Assembly (NCBI RefSeq): GCF_025532145.1
Contig: NZ_ARXS01000001.1
Span: forward strand, 360,141 to 424,140
DNA length: 64,000 nucleotides
DNA from: Alloalcanivorax balearicus MACL04
Lineage (GTDB): Bacteria > Pseudomonadota > Gammaproteobacteria > Pseudomonadales > Alcanivoracaceae
Direction of reading: 5' to 3'
Position 1 is the first letter of the stretch, and each line of letters begins with the position of its first letter. The notes under the pieces are model-generated. The model searched no databases. It was not told the DNA's origin and saw only the letters and a program-made list of their open reading frames with translations. The position numbers and the translations under genes were made by a program. This document shows, in pieces, positions 26,070 through 34,190 of the stretch.

Positions 26070-27743
26070 ATGATCAAAACCAGATTGTTCGCGGTTACCG
26101 CCTTATCGCTTGCCGTACTTGCCGGCTGTGGCGGCTCCTCCAGCGGTGATTCCGCTCCGCCGGTAGTGGAGCCGGTACCGTTTTCCTATGTTGAAGCCAC
26201 GGTAAGCAGTCTGCACACCTCGTTGGAGACTGGCGGTGTTACCTGTGAAGAAGTCATCCAGGGCTATATCGATCGTATCCATGCCTATGACGACGACGGT
26301 ACCGAAACCGAGTTGCGCAGTGTCGTCAACATCAACCCGGATGCGTTGTTCGAAGCCCGGGAAAAAGATCTGAACTTCGAGGTAACCGGCATCGATGGCC
26401 CGCTCTATTGTGTGCCGGTGCTGCCGAAGGACAACTTCAACACCAAACAGATGCCGACCACGGGTGGCGCGATTGCGTTCCAGTACAATCGGCCGCTGGA
26501 GGACGCCTACACCATTCGCCGCCTGCGCGAAGCCGGTGCCATCGTTATTGGCAAGGCCAACATGGATGAATTCGCCTTCGGCTTCACTGGCGCCAGCTCC
26601 CTGCGTGGTCTGGTGAAGAACGCCTACGACCAGAGCAAAGGCGCGGGTGGTTCGTCCAGCGGTACCGGCACCGCCATTGCCGCCAGTCTGGCCATGGTGG
26701 GCACCGGCAGCGACACCGGCGGTTCCATCCGGGTGCCTTCCAGCCTGGGCGGCCTGGTGGGGATCCGGCCTTCGCTGAAACTGGTGAGCCAGGACGGCAT
26801 CATGCCGCTGGCGTCCTGGCAGGATACCGGCGGCCCCATGTGCCGTACCGTGGAAGACTGTGCGCTGATGATGGATGCCATGGTCGGTTTCGATGACTCC
26901 CCCCATGCCAACCAGCGCACCAGCTTCGAAATCGATGCCCCGGCGATGATCAGCGAGGACGAGTACAATACGATTACCGGAGTGCCGGACACTTACACGG
27001 ATTACCTGGAAGCCGACGGCCTCAATGGTGCTCGTATCGGCGTGGTACGCGAGCTGTTCGGCAGCAATGAAACCGTCAACGCGGTAATGGACGACGCGCT
27101 GGCCGCCATGGAAGCCGCCGGCGCCACGGTGGAAGACGTTACCGTCGATGATTTGAGTGCCATCCTTGGCGACTACTCTTCCATGTCCAGCTATGAGTTC
27201 CAGCATGACCTGGTCGCTTACCTGAACAGCTGGGTCAACGTCATGGACGGTCACATCCAGACCTACCAGGGGCTTCTGGACAGCGGCGGTTATCTGCCCA
27301 ACTACCAAAGCAGCCTGGAATATCGCGGGACCATTGATCTGGACAACCTCACCCCGGAACAGCAGGAGGTGTATAGCAAAAACACGGTGGAACGCCCCGT
27401 GTTCGTGCGTGAGCGCCTGATGCGGGCGCTGGATAACGTGGATGACGCCGGCAACAGCCTGGGCCAACCTTACGATGTGTTGCTGTACCCGACCATGACC
27501 GGTCTGGCCGGTGATCTCGGGGGCAGCCCCAGCGCTGGCAGCAACAACCGGTTGAGCCCGTTCTCCCAGTTCCCGGCGCTGACGCTGCCCGCCGGCATGG
27601 CCACCAATCTGGATCCGGCACAACCCATTGGCATGGAGATGCTGGGGCGGGAATACGCCGAGCCGACCCTGATAAAAATCGCCTACGGCTACCAGGAACA
27701 GGTACATCCCCGCCAGCCACCGACCTTCACGCCGGAACTTTGA
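26070..27743 (+). CDS. Amidase-signature lipoprotein
   Basis: A 557-residue protein with a lipoprotein signal (LFAVTALSLAVLAGC, Cys20) and a Ser/Gly linker, then a full amidase-signature domain. The catalytic triad is visible: Lys120 in PVLPKDNF, the cis-Ser in GGSSSG (residues 193-198), and the nucleophile Ser219 in GSDTGGSIRVP. Family enzymes cleave carboxamides and sometimes esters. Most bacterial members are cytoplasmic, so anchoring outside the inner membrane is unusual and points to an exogenous or envelope substrate. Start is set by the signal peptide. An intrinsic terminator follows; a sigma-54-like promoter precedes. Confidence 0.85.
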   Translation: MIKTRLFAVTALSLAVLAGCGGSSSGDSAPPVVEPVPFSYVEATVSSLHTSLETGGVTCEEVIQGYIDRIHAYDDDGTETELRSVVNINPDALFEAREKDLNFEVTGIDGPLYCVPVLPKDNFNTKQMPTTGGAIAFQYNRPLEDAYTIRRLREAGAIVIGKANMDEFAFGFTGASSLRGLVKNAYDQSKGAGGSSSGTGTAIAASLAMVGTGSDTGGSIRVPSSLGGLVGIRPSLKLVSQDGIMPLASWQDTGGPMCRTVEDCALMMDAMVGFDDSPHANQRTSFEIDAPAMISEDEYNTITGVPDTYTDYLEADGLNGARIGVVRELFGSNETVNAVMDDALAAMEAAGATVEDVTVDDLSAILGDYSSMSSYEFQHDLVAYLNSWVNVMDGHIQTYQGLLDSGGYLPNYQSSLEYRGTIDLDNLTPEQQEVYSKNTVERPVFVRERLMRALDNVDDAGNSLGQPYDVLLYPTMTGLAGDLGGSPSAGSNNRLSPFSQFPALTLPAGMATNLDPAQPIGMEMLGREYAEPTLIKIAYGYQEQVHPRQPPTFTPEL

Positions 27744-27773
27744 ATCTGCCTTTTTTCCCGGCTTTTCCGGGGC

Positions 27774-27799
27774 AAGGGCACCTTCGGGTGCCCTTTTTT
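27774..27799 (+). terminator. Rho-independent terminator of the amidase gene
   Basis: A GGGCACC-TTCG-GGTGCCC hairpin is followed by a run of six T, 30 bases after the amidase stop. This is a textbook intrinsic terminator with a UUCG tetraloop. Confidence 0.9.
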
Positions 27800-27801
27800 A
27801 T

Positions 27802-27901
27802 GGTTCATCGCGGTTTAGAGGGAAACGGCCTTACCCTCCATCAGGGACAGCAGACCCGTGCCCCGATGGAGACGCTCATTCCCGTCATTCCGCGATGAAC
27901 C
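27802..27901. repeat. Nested inverted-repeat element of 100 bp
   Basis: Perfect 12-bp terminal inverted repeats GGTTCATCGCGG (27802-27813) and CCGCGATGAACC (27890-27901) enclose a second inverted pair, CTCCATC (27836-27842) and GATGGAG (27865-27871). A short GGG/CCC pairing lies inside that. The element is noncoding and sits between the amidase terminator and the ArsR promoter. It could be a structured RNA, a small regulatory RNA gene, or a miniature mobile element. Nothing else in the window matches it. Confidence 0.6.
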
Positions 27902-27938
27902 CTTTTTATGCTCCTTCGTGGTTACCGGTGATTATCTC

Positions 27939-27967
27939 TTGTCATACAATATATAAAAATATAAATT
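27939..27967 (+). promoter_or_regulatory. Promoter and AT-rich operator of the ArsR/YeeE operon
   Basis: TTGTCA (27939-27944) and TAAATT (27962-27967) are 17 bp apart. The spacer is almost purely A/T, with the repetitive dyad TATA-AAAA-TATA (27952-27963), in sharp contrast to the GC-rich surroundings. AT-rich dyads overlapping the promoter are the known kind of binding site for BigR/SqrR regulators, so the downstream ArsR protein probably binds here and represses its own operon. Confidence 0.55.
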
Positions 27968-27992
27968 AAATAAGATGAAAGTGAGAGAGGCC

Positions 27993-28319
27993 ATGAACCA
28001 TTCTATTGCCGATCTGAATATGGATCAGCTGCGTGACAATGCCGCCGCGGCGGGACGCCTGTTGAAGGCGCTGGCCAATCCGGACCGGTTGTTGCTGCTT
28101 TGCCAGCTTTGCCAGGGTGAGCGCAATGTGGGTGAGCTGGAAGGTGCCGTGGGGGTGCCGCAGCCCACTCTGTCCCAACAGCTCGGCGTGTTACGGCGGG
28201 AGGGGTTGGTGGCGACCCGGCGTGAGGGCAAACAGATTTACTACCGCATTGCCAGCGACGAAGCGCTGGCGGTGATCGAAACCTTGTATCGATTGTTCTG
28301 CGAGGAGGCTCGTCGATGA
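27993..28319 (+). CDS. ArsR family regulator of the BigR/SqrR persulfide-sensing type
   Basis: A 108-residue winged-helix repressor (NVGELEGAVGVPQPTLSQQLGVLRREGLVATRREGKQIYYRI). Cys37 (LLLLCQLC) in the second helix and Cys103 (YRLFCEE) in the last helix match the positions of the two sensor cysteines of BigR/SqrR, which form a polysulfide bridge with sulfide-derived species. An extra Cys40 is present. No metal-binding ELCVCDL motif is seen. The next two genes encode YeeE/YedE sulfur transporters, as expected for this class. Start could also be the ATG six codons upstream, which lacks a ribosome site. Confidence 0.8.
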   Translation: MNHSIADLNMDQLRDNAAAAGRLLKALANPDRLLLLCQLCQGERNVGELEGAVGVPQPTLSQQLGVLRREGLVATRREGKQIYYRIASDEALAVIETLYRLFCEEARR

Positions 28320-28780
28320 ATGTTGAGTGGAGCCTGTTCACGCCCTGGAGCGCTCTGGCCGGAGGTGTGCTGATCGGTCTGGCCGCGTCTTTGCTGATTC
28401 TGGCCAATGGCCGCATTGCCGGTATCAGTGGGTTGCTCGGTGGGCTGCTGGACGGATTGTTTGGCGGGTCGGAGCAGTCCGACAAGGAAGGGCGTGGTGA
28501 AGCGGCGCTGTTTTTACTCGGGTTGCTGGCCGCGCCGCTGCTCTGGGGCATGTTCGCGGCGGTACCGGAAAGCCATTTCAGCGGCTCGCCGGCGATGTTG
28601 ATCGTGGCGGGGCTGCTGGTGGGCCTGGGAACCCGCTACGGCTCCGGTTGTACCAGCGGTCATGGTGTCTGCGGCCTGTCCAGGTTGTCACCGCGTTCTC
28701 TGGTGGCCACGTTGTGCTTCATGGGGGCAGGTTTCGTCACCGTCTATGTGGTCCGTCATCTGTTGGGAGTCGCGGTATGA
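28316..28780 (+). CDS. YeeE/YedE family membrane protein, first half (PmpA-like)
   Basis: A 154-residue protein with four to five membrane helices. It carries GLGTRYGSGCTSGHGVCGLSRLSPRSL, the YeeE/YedE (DUF395) motif with conserved cysteines used to pass sulfur species across the inner membrane, as in the thiosulfate importer TsuA. It overlaps the regulator stop by four bases. Larger relatives carry both halves in one chain; here the second half is a separate gene immediately downstream. Substrate could be thiosulfate, sulfide or sulfane sulfur. Confidence 0.82.
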   Translation: MNVEWSLFTPWSALAGGVLIGLAASLLILANGRIAGISGLLGGLLDGLFGGSEQSDKEGRGEAALFLLGLLAAPLLWGMFAAVPESHFSGSPAMLIVAGLLVGLGTRYGSGCTSGHGVCGLSRLSPRSLVATLCFMGAGFVTVYVVRHLLGVAV

Positions 28781-29196
28781 ACAAGCTGACGGCGTTACTC
28801 GCGGGCCTGCTGTTCGGTGTCGGGTTGATTCTGTCCGGTATGACCGATCCGGCCAAGGTGCTGGGCTTTCTTGACCTGACCGGTGCCTGGGATCCTTCCC
28901 TGGCGCTGGTGATGGTAGGCGCCATCGCCGCGGCCATGGTGCCGATGGCTCTGGCCCGCCGCCGCTCCCGGGCCTGGTTGGGCGGTGCCATGCGGTTGCC
29001 CACGCGGCGCGACCTTGACCGCCGTCTGGTGGGCGGCAGTCTGCTGTTTGGCGTCGGTTGGGGACTGGCGGGTATTTGTCCCGGTCCGGCCCTGACGCTG
29101 CTGCCTCTGGGTTATTGGCAGGGCGTCGTGTTCGTGGTGGCGATGGTCGCCGGCATGTTGCTGTTCCGTGTTCTGCAATCACGAGGTGGTGACTGA
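28777..29196 (+). CDS. YeeE/YedE family membrane protein, second half (PmpB-like)
   Basis: A 139-residue protein with about four membrane helices. It contains GVGLILSGMTDPAKVLGFLD and GVGWGLAGICPGPALTLL, the second signature of the YeeE/YedE fold with its conserved Cys. The ATG overlaps the previous stop (ATGA), which fixes the start. Its 3' end overlaps the converging MFS gene by 18 bases. It should assemble with the first-half protein into one sulfur-compound channel under control of the ArsR sensor. Confidence 0.82.
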   Translation: MNKLTALLAGLLFGVGLILSGMTDPAKVLGFLDLTGAWDPSLALVMVGAIAAAMVPMALARRRSRAWLGGAMRLPTRRDLDRRLVGGSLLFGVGWGLAGICPGPALTLLPLGYWQGVVFVVAMVAGMLLFRVLQSRGGD

Positions 29197-30381
29197 CGCC
29201 TCCGTCGGTGCCAGCCACGCCACCAGACAGGCCACGGCCGCCAGACCCAGACCAAGCCCGACCACGCCGTTCCACTGGTAATGCTGGTAGACCCAGGCGG
29301 AGGCCAGAGAGCCTCCGGCGCCGCCAAGAAAGTACACGAACATGTAGCCGGAATTGAGACGATTGCGGGCCGACTCGTCCAGCGCGTAGATCACGTTCAT
29401 GTTGCTGATGTGCACCGCCTGGATCGCCAGATCCAATATCACGATGCCGATGATCAGCGCGATCAGGCTCACTTCACTGAAGCCCATCACCACCCAGGAC
29501 AACGCCAGCATCAACACGCCGCCCAGGGTGGTCCAGCGGGCGTAGCCCCGGTCGGCCAGGCTGCCCGCCTTGCGTGCCGACAAGGCGCCCACCGCCCCGG
29601 CCAGCCCGAACAGGCCGATGGTGGCGTCGGAGAAGTGCCAGGGTTCGGAGGAAAGCAAAAACGCCGCCGAGGTCCAGAACACGCTGAACATGGCGAAGGT
29701 CAGGAAGCCCAGGGCGGAACGGGCCCGATACAGGCGATAACGGGCGAACAACTGGCCAATGGACAGTAGTAAACGGCCATAGGAGAGCCCCGCCGATTGC
29801 CGGTGGGTGGGCAGCAGCCGCCACAGCGCCAGTGCATTAAGGAACATCAGCGCCGAGGCCACCCAGTAGACGGTGCGCCAATCGCCCAGGGTGGACAAGG
29901 CGCCGGCCACGGTGCGGGCCAGCAGAATCCCCAGCAACAAACCGCTCATCACCGTGCCCACCACTTTGCCGCGTACCGCCGGCGCCGCGAGAGTGGCGGC
30001 GAAAGGCACCAGCACCTGGGCCACCACGGTGAAAGCGCCGGTGATGGCGGTGCCCACCAACAGCATGGTCAGGGTGGAGGCGTTGGCGCTGATCAGCAAA
30101 CCGCCGGCGGACAGGACAATCATGGTGACGATCAGCCGTCGCCGCTCGAACATATCGCCAAGAGGCACCAGCAGCAGCAATCCGGCCGCGTAGCCCGCCT
30201 GGGCGGCGGTGACGATGATGCCGGCGCGGGAATAGGACAGCGACAACTCATCGGCGATGGTGTGCAGCAGCGGCTGGGCATAGTAGTTGCTGGCCACCGC
30301 CAACCCGGTGGTGAGGGTCATCAGCATGAGCAGCATGGGATTGAGCCCGGGTGCCGTATCGTGCTGGCGGTCTGTGTTCAT
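29179..30381 (-). CDS. MFS transporter
   Basis: A 400-residue protein with twelve predicted membrane helices and the MFS loop motif between helices 2 and 3 (LLVPLGDMFERRRLIV). It belongs to the drug-efflux-like group with the N-terminal pattern ASNYYAQPLLHTIADELSLS, common among exporters next to LysR regulators. Start chosen at MNTDRQHD with GGAGAGG just upstream. It diverges from a LysR gene, which probably activates it. Substrate unknown. Its stop lies inside the converging sulfur transporter gene. Confidence 0.82.
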   Translation of the reverse strand: MNTDRQHDTAPGLNPMLLMLMTLTTGLAVASNYYAQPLLHTIADELSLSYSRAGIIVTAAQAGYAAGLLLLVPLGDMFERRRLIVTMIVLSAGGLLISANASTLTMLLVGTAITGAFTVVAQVLVPFAATLAAPAVRGKVVGTVMSGLLLGILLARTVAGALSTLGDWRTVYWVASALMFLNALALWRLLPTHRQSAGLSYGRLLLSIGQLFARYRLYRARSALGFLTFAMFSVFWTSAAFLLSSEPWHFSDATIGLFGLAGAVGALSARKAGSLADRGYARWTTLGGVLMLALSWVVMGFSEVSLIALIIGIVILDLAIQAVHISNMNVIYALDESARNRLNSGYMFVYFLGGAGGSLASAWVYQHYQWNGVVGLGLGLAAVACLVAWLAPTEASVTTS

Positions 30382-30490
30382 GGCCTCTCCTCGCGGATCT
30401 CCCTGGCGGGCTGGGTGTCGGTAATCGACTGAGCGGCGCAGTGTCGGCCAATCGCCGCCATGTGACAAATGCATTAATATCATCCCAGCT

Positions 30491-30505
30491 ATCTATAAAA
30501 GAGAT
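30491..30505. promoter_or_regulatory. LysR-type T-N11-A box
   Basis: ATCT-N7-AGAT, a 15-bp interrupted dyad of the LysR form, lies in the intergenic region between the divergent MFS and LysR genes, 18 bases before the LysR start. It is the best candidate binding site for that regulator. Confidence 0.4.
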
Positions 30506-30522
30506 GGATCAGGGGCTGGGCC

Positions 30523-31386
30523 ATGAAGCTGCGTCAGATCGAGTATGTGCTGGCGGTGGCGGAGGAAGGCAGTTTCACCGCCGCCGCCCGCCGCTGTCAT
30601 ATTGTGCAATCGGCACTGAGTCATCAGGTGGCGCAGCTCGAACAGCAGTTGGGGACGATCCTGTTTGAACGTAACTCCCGTTCCTTGCGGCTTACTCCCG
30701 CCGGCGAGGCGTTCGTCGAGAGCGGTCGGCGGGCTTTGGATGCGGTACGCCGTATCGGAGACGAAGTGGCCGCGCGCAGCGGTGAAGTCCGGGGCCGGCT
30801 TTCTCTGGGGACCATCTCCACGCTGACCGAGCCGGACGTGATCGGGCTGATGGCCCGGTTTCATCGCCGCTACCCCCATGTGGACATCGAGATGAGCATG
30901 GATGGCAGCGAGCGGATGATCGACCGCATGCACGAACACAGCCTGGATCTGGCCTTTGTCGGTCTCTGGCCCGGGGTAGTGATTGAACGGCTGGAAAGCG
31001 CTGACTTGTGTGAAGAAGAGTTGGTGGCGTTGTTGCCCAGAGAGCACCCGCTGACCCGGTGCCGGCGGGTCCGTCTGGAGCAGTTGACCGAATGGCCGAT
31101 GGCGGACTTTGGCGAGGGAACCGGGGCCCGCCAGCAGTCGGAGGAAGCGTTCGCCGCCGCCGGCCTGCGTTATGCGGTCCGGTTCGAGGTGAGCACCATT
31201 TCACTGTTGGTGGATATCGTCCGCCGCGGCCTGGCGATCGGCCTGATTCCCGCCAGTCTTGCCCCCCGCCTGGCCGGTGTGTGCACACGGCCGGTGCGGG
31301 AAGCGCCGCGCCGGGTGGTGCGGGCGGTGTGGCATCCCAATCCGACACCGGCGACGCGGGCTTTTCTGGCGCTGCTTGATCTCTAG
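30523..31386 (+). CDS. LysR family transcriptional regulator
   Basis: A 287-residue LysR regulator. The helix-turn-helix spans residues about 1-60 ([61 protein letters not shown]), followed by a periplasmic-binding-protein-like effector domain. The DNA-binding domain is clear; the ligand is unknown. It diverges from an MFS exporter gene and very likely controls it. Its end overlaps the converging gloA gene by four bases. Confidence 0.87.
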   Translation: MKLRQIEYVLAVAEEGSFTAAARRCHIVQSALSHQVAQLEQQLGTILFERNSRSLRLTPAGEAFVESGRRALDAVRRIGDEVAARSGEVRGRLSLGTISTLTEPDVIGLMARFHRRYPHVDIEMSMDGSERMIDRMHEHSLDLAFVGLWPGVVIERLESADLCEEELVALLPREHPLTRCRRVRLEQLTEWPMADFGEGTGARQQSEEAFAAAGLRYAVRFEVSTISLLVDIVRRGLAIGLIPASLAPRLAGVCTRPVREAPRRVVRAVWHPNPTPATRAFLALLDL

Positions 31387-31931
31387 CCGCCCTTGGCCTG
31401 TTTCTCCATCATGTCGGCCTGAATGATCTCGATCCAGTAACCGTCGGGGTCACGAATGAAGCCGAGACCTTTCATTTTGCCCTCGTCCGGCTTCTTGACG
31501 AAGTCCACACCCAGTTTCTCGAAGCGTTCGCAGGCGGCATAGACGTCCGGCACGGTGACGCCGATATGGCCGAAGCCGCGCGGGTCCTCGTTGCCGCTGT
31601 GGTAGCTGAAATCCGCCTCTTTTTCCGTGCCCCAGTTATGAGTCAGCTCCAGCATCGCTTCGCGGCCAAAGGTGTAGGTCAGCCGCGCGGCGGCGTCCTC
31701 GGGCACGCGATTTTCTTCGTCCGGTGCAAGATAGCCCAGGAAGTAGAGGCTGAACTGCATTTCCGGGAAGTCCAGTTTGCGCACCAGACGCATACCCAGA
31801 ACACGGGAGTAGAAGTCCAGGCTGCGTTCGGGATCCTTGATCCGCAGCATGGTCTGATTGAACAGGTAATGGTTGGTTTCCGCGTCCGGCTGCTCGCACA
31901 GGCCGGGAGCGGATTCAAAGTGGCGGGGCAT
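31383..31931 (-). CDS. gloA: Lactoylglutathione lyase (glyoxalase I)
   Basis: Converts the hemithioacetal of methylglyoxal and glutathione to S-lactoylglutathione. The 182-residue product is the longer form: [44 protein letters not shown], then [34 protein letters not shown], and [13 protein letters not shown]. Metal ligands are expected at Gln25, Glu in LELTHN, His in GHIGV and Glu in YWIEI. Length near 180 residues fits the zinc-dependent class found in pseudomonads and eukaryotes. Start chosen at MPRHFESAP. Confidence 0.92.
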   Translation of the reverse strand: MPRHFESAPGLCEQPDAETNHYLFNQTMLRIKDPERSLDFYSRVLGMRLVRKLDFPEMQFSLYFLGYLAPDEENRVPEDAAARLTYTFGREAMLELTHNWGTEKEADFSYHSGNEDPRGFGHIGVTVPDVYAACERFEKLGVDFVKKPDEGKMKGLGFIRDPDGYWIEIIQADMMEKQAKGG

Positions 31932-32053
31932 AATGTGCTCTCCAATAAAACGGCTCCCCAGCACATGGGGTTGAGCGCCGCTTTTACAACTCCTCACGGA
32001 CAAAATTGGCCGAATCGCTCAGACTGCGGTCAGGACACAACGGGGATCGGGCC

Positions 32054-33502
32054 ATGCAGCAGCTTTTGATTGGCGGTACGGAACAGGGACAGATTGCACT
32101 CAACGGGGCCATGGCCAACCGCCATGGGTTGATCGCCGGTGCCACCGGCACCGGAAAAACCGTGACCTTGCAGGTGCTGGCGGAGGGCTTTTCACGTCTG
32201 GGCGTGCCGGTATTCACCGCCGATGTGAAAGGGGATTTGTCTGGTATCGCCGTGGCTGGCAACAGCAACGACAAGATCCAGGAGCGGGTTCAGCGCATCG
32301 GCATCACCGATTGGGCCGCCGAGGCCCGCCCGGCCCGGCTGTGGGATCTGTATGGCCGCACCGGTCAGGCGGTCCGCACCACCGTGGCGGACATGGGGCC
32401 GGCGCTGCTGAGCAATCTGCTGGAGCTCAATGAGGTGCAAAGCGGTGTGCTCCACATCGCTTTTGACTACGCCGAGAGCGAGGATCTGCCGCTGCTGGAC
32501 CTGAAGGATATGGAAAGCCTGCTGAACTGGATGGTGGAGCAACGCAAACCATTGTCCGAACGCTATGGCACGCTCTCCTCGCAGAGCCTCGGTGCTATTT
32601 TGCGCCGGCTGCTGGTACTGAAGAGCCAGGGCGGTGATGTGTTCTTCGGTGAACCGGCGCTGGATATCATGGATCTGATACAGCAACAGAATGGCCAGGG
32701 CGTGGTCAATCTGCTGGATGGACGGGAGCTGATTCTGCAACCCCGCCTGTACACCACCTTCCTGCTCTGGCTGCTGGCGGAATTGTTCGAACGATTGCCG
32801 GAACGCGGCGACCAGCCCTTGCCGTTACTGGTGTTCTTCTTCGACGAAGCCCATCTGCTGTTCGACAGCGCACCGAAAGCGTTACTGGAAAAGCTCGAAC
32901 AGACGGTAAGGCTGATCCGCTCCAAAGGGGTCGGCATTTATTTCGTCACGCAATCGCCGTCCGATATTCCCGACAGTGTGTTGGGCCAGCTCGGTAACCG
33001 GGTGCAGCATGCTTTGCGGGCTTACACCCCCAAGGATCAGAAAGCGGTGAAAGTGGCGGCCCAGACCTTCCGCGCCAACCCCGATCTGGATACCGCCCGG
33101 GTGATCACCGAGCTGGGCGTCGGCGAAGCATTGGTCAGCGTGCTCGACGATCAGGGCATTCCGACTCCGGTGGAACGTACTCTGGTGGCGCCGCCGCGCA
33201 GCCGCATCGGGCCGGCCGACGAGGAGGCTTTGGCGCAACTGAAAGCGGCGTCACCGTTGGCCGCCAAATACGATCAAACGGAGGATCGGGACTCCGCCCA
33301 CGAGCGTCTGCAGGCTCGCCGCCAGCAGCAGAAGGAAGCGGAACTGGCGAAGCCGGAGCCGGAGAAAAAAGCCAGCATGAAGCGGACCTCGGGCCGGCAG
33401 AGCGCCGGCGAGGCTTTTACCAAGAGCTTGCTGAGAACCCTGGCCACGCAACTGGGCCGGGTATTGGTGAGAGTGTTGGAGCGTTTTTTGAAGCGGCGCT
33501 GA
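32054..33502 (+). CDS. HerA/VirB4-like ATPase, DUF853 (YjgR) family
   Basis: A 482-residue ATPase. Walker A GATGTGKT is at about residue 29, and Walker B reads LLVFFFDEAHLLF. The arginine-containing SKGVGIYFVTQSPSDIPDSVLGQLGNRVQHALRAYTPKDQKAV is diagnostic of the YjgR/DUF853 group. The C-terminus is Lys/Glu-rich and coiled. The family is widespread; its cellular role is not established, though the fold suggests a nucleic-acid or polymer pump. No NurA-like nuclease is beside it. Start at MQQLLIGG is preferred to a TTG 16 codons upstream. Confidence 0.87.
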   Translation: MQQLLIGGTEQGQIALNGAMANRHGLIAGATGTGKTVTLQVLAEGFSRLGVPVFTADVKGDLSGIAVAGNSNDKIQERVQRIGITDWAAEARPARLWDLYGRTGQAVRTTVADMGPALLSNLLELNEVQSGVLHIAFDYAESEDLPLLDLKDMESLLNWMVEQRKPLSERYGTLSSQSLGAILRRLLVLKSQGGDVFFGEPALDIMDLIQQQNGQGVVNLLDGRELILQPRLYTTFLLWLLAELFERLPERGDQPLPLLVFFFDEAHLLFDSAPKALLEKLEQTVRLIRSKGVGIYFVTQSPSDIPDSVLGQLGNRVQHALRAYTPKDQKAVKVAAQTFRANPDLDTARVITELGVGEALVSVLDDQGIPTPVERTLVAPPRSRIGPADEEALAQLKAASPLAAKYDQTEDRDSAHERLQARRQQQKEAELAKPEPEKKASMKRTSGRQSAGEAFTKSLLRTLATQLGRVLVRVLERFLKRR

Positions 33503-33551
33503 GGCGGTGTGGATCACGGTCGGCTGGTCACGCAGACATACATTCAGAAAT

Positions 33552-33646
33552 CACTACGAAGCCGCGGTAGGAGCTTGCCTGCAAGCGAATGGGCTCTCCG
33601 CCAAAAGATTCGCTTGCAGGCAAGCTCCTACCGCGGCCTTGTAGTG
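33552..33646. repeat. REP doublet (REPIN-like), copy B
   Basis: CACTAC...GTAGTG ends enclose two 30-bp perfect inverted arms (33561-33590 and 33608-33637) around a 17-base loop. Each arm has the GCTTGC-CT-GCAAGC hairpin of copy A and differs from it mainly in GTAGGAGC versus GTGGGAGC. It lies between convergent genes (YjgR-like ATPase and slyD), as copy A does. Confidence 0.87.
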
Positions 33647-33676
33647 CGGTCTGTGGGAAGCTACCAAAGCGATACG

Positions 33677-34162
33677 TCAGTGCTCGTGGCCGCCTGGACC
33701 GTGCACGTGGCGATGGGCGATTTCCTCGGCGCTGGCGTCACGGATACCCTTCACCGAAAGCTGGAAGCGTAAGGCGCGGCCCGCCAGCGGATGGTTGGCG
33801 TCCACGTCCACGGTTTTCAAACCCACTTTCACCACGGTGACCAGGCGCGGGCCCTGTTCGGTTTGCAGCCGGACCACTTTGCCGGGTTTCAGCTTGCCGG
33901 CGTGCTTGAAATGCTTGGCCGGCAGGCGTTGCCGCAGATTGTCGTCACGTTCGCCGTAGGCGTCCCCCGCTTCCAGGGTCACTTCCACATCCTCGCCGAC
34001 ATCCTTACCCTCCAGCGCGGCCTCGAGACCAGGCAGAATGTTCCCGGCGCCATGCAGGTATAACAGCGGCGCATCTTCCGCGCTGCGTTCCAGTTCACTG
34101 CCATCAGCACTGTCGAGCAGGGTGTAATGCAGGGTAACGACCTTGTCTTTATTGATCGGCAT
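33677..34162 (-). CDS. slyD: FKBP-type peptidyl-prolyl isomerase SlyD
   Basis: A 161-residue cytoplasmic isomerase and chaperone. The FKBP core begins VVTLHYTLLDSADGSELERS, and the insert-in-flap chaperone domain covers residues about 70-125. The C-terminus is short but histidine-rich (AHRHVHGPGGHEH), the metal-binding tail of SlyD that supports nickel enzyme maturation. The tail is shorter than in enterics. It is transcribed alone by spacing. Confidence 0.9.
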   Translation of the reverse strand: MPINKDKVVTLHYTLLDSADGSELERSAEDAPLLYLHGAGNILPGLEAALEGKDVGEDVEVTLEAGDAYGERDDNLRQRLPAKHFKHAGKLKPGKVVRLQTEQGPRLVTVVKVGLKTVDVDANHPLAGRALRFQLSVKGIRDASAEEIAHRHVHGPGGHEH

Positions 34163-34190
34163 GGGCGAGTCCTCGAAAACGAAGGCGCTA

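Noticed and set aside
26103..27707. Minus-strand frame of 534 codons opposite the amidase gene
   Set aside because: The amidase has a complete catalytic triad and signal peptide; the antisense frame has no family features.
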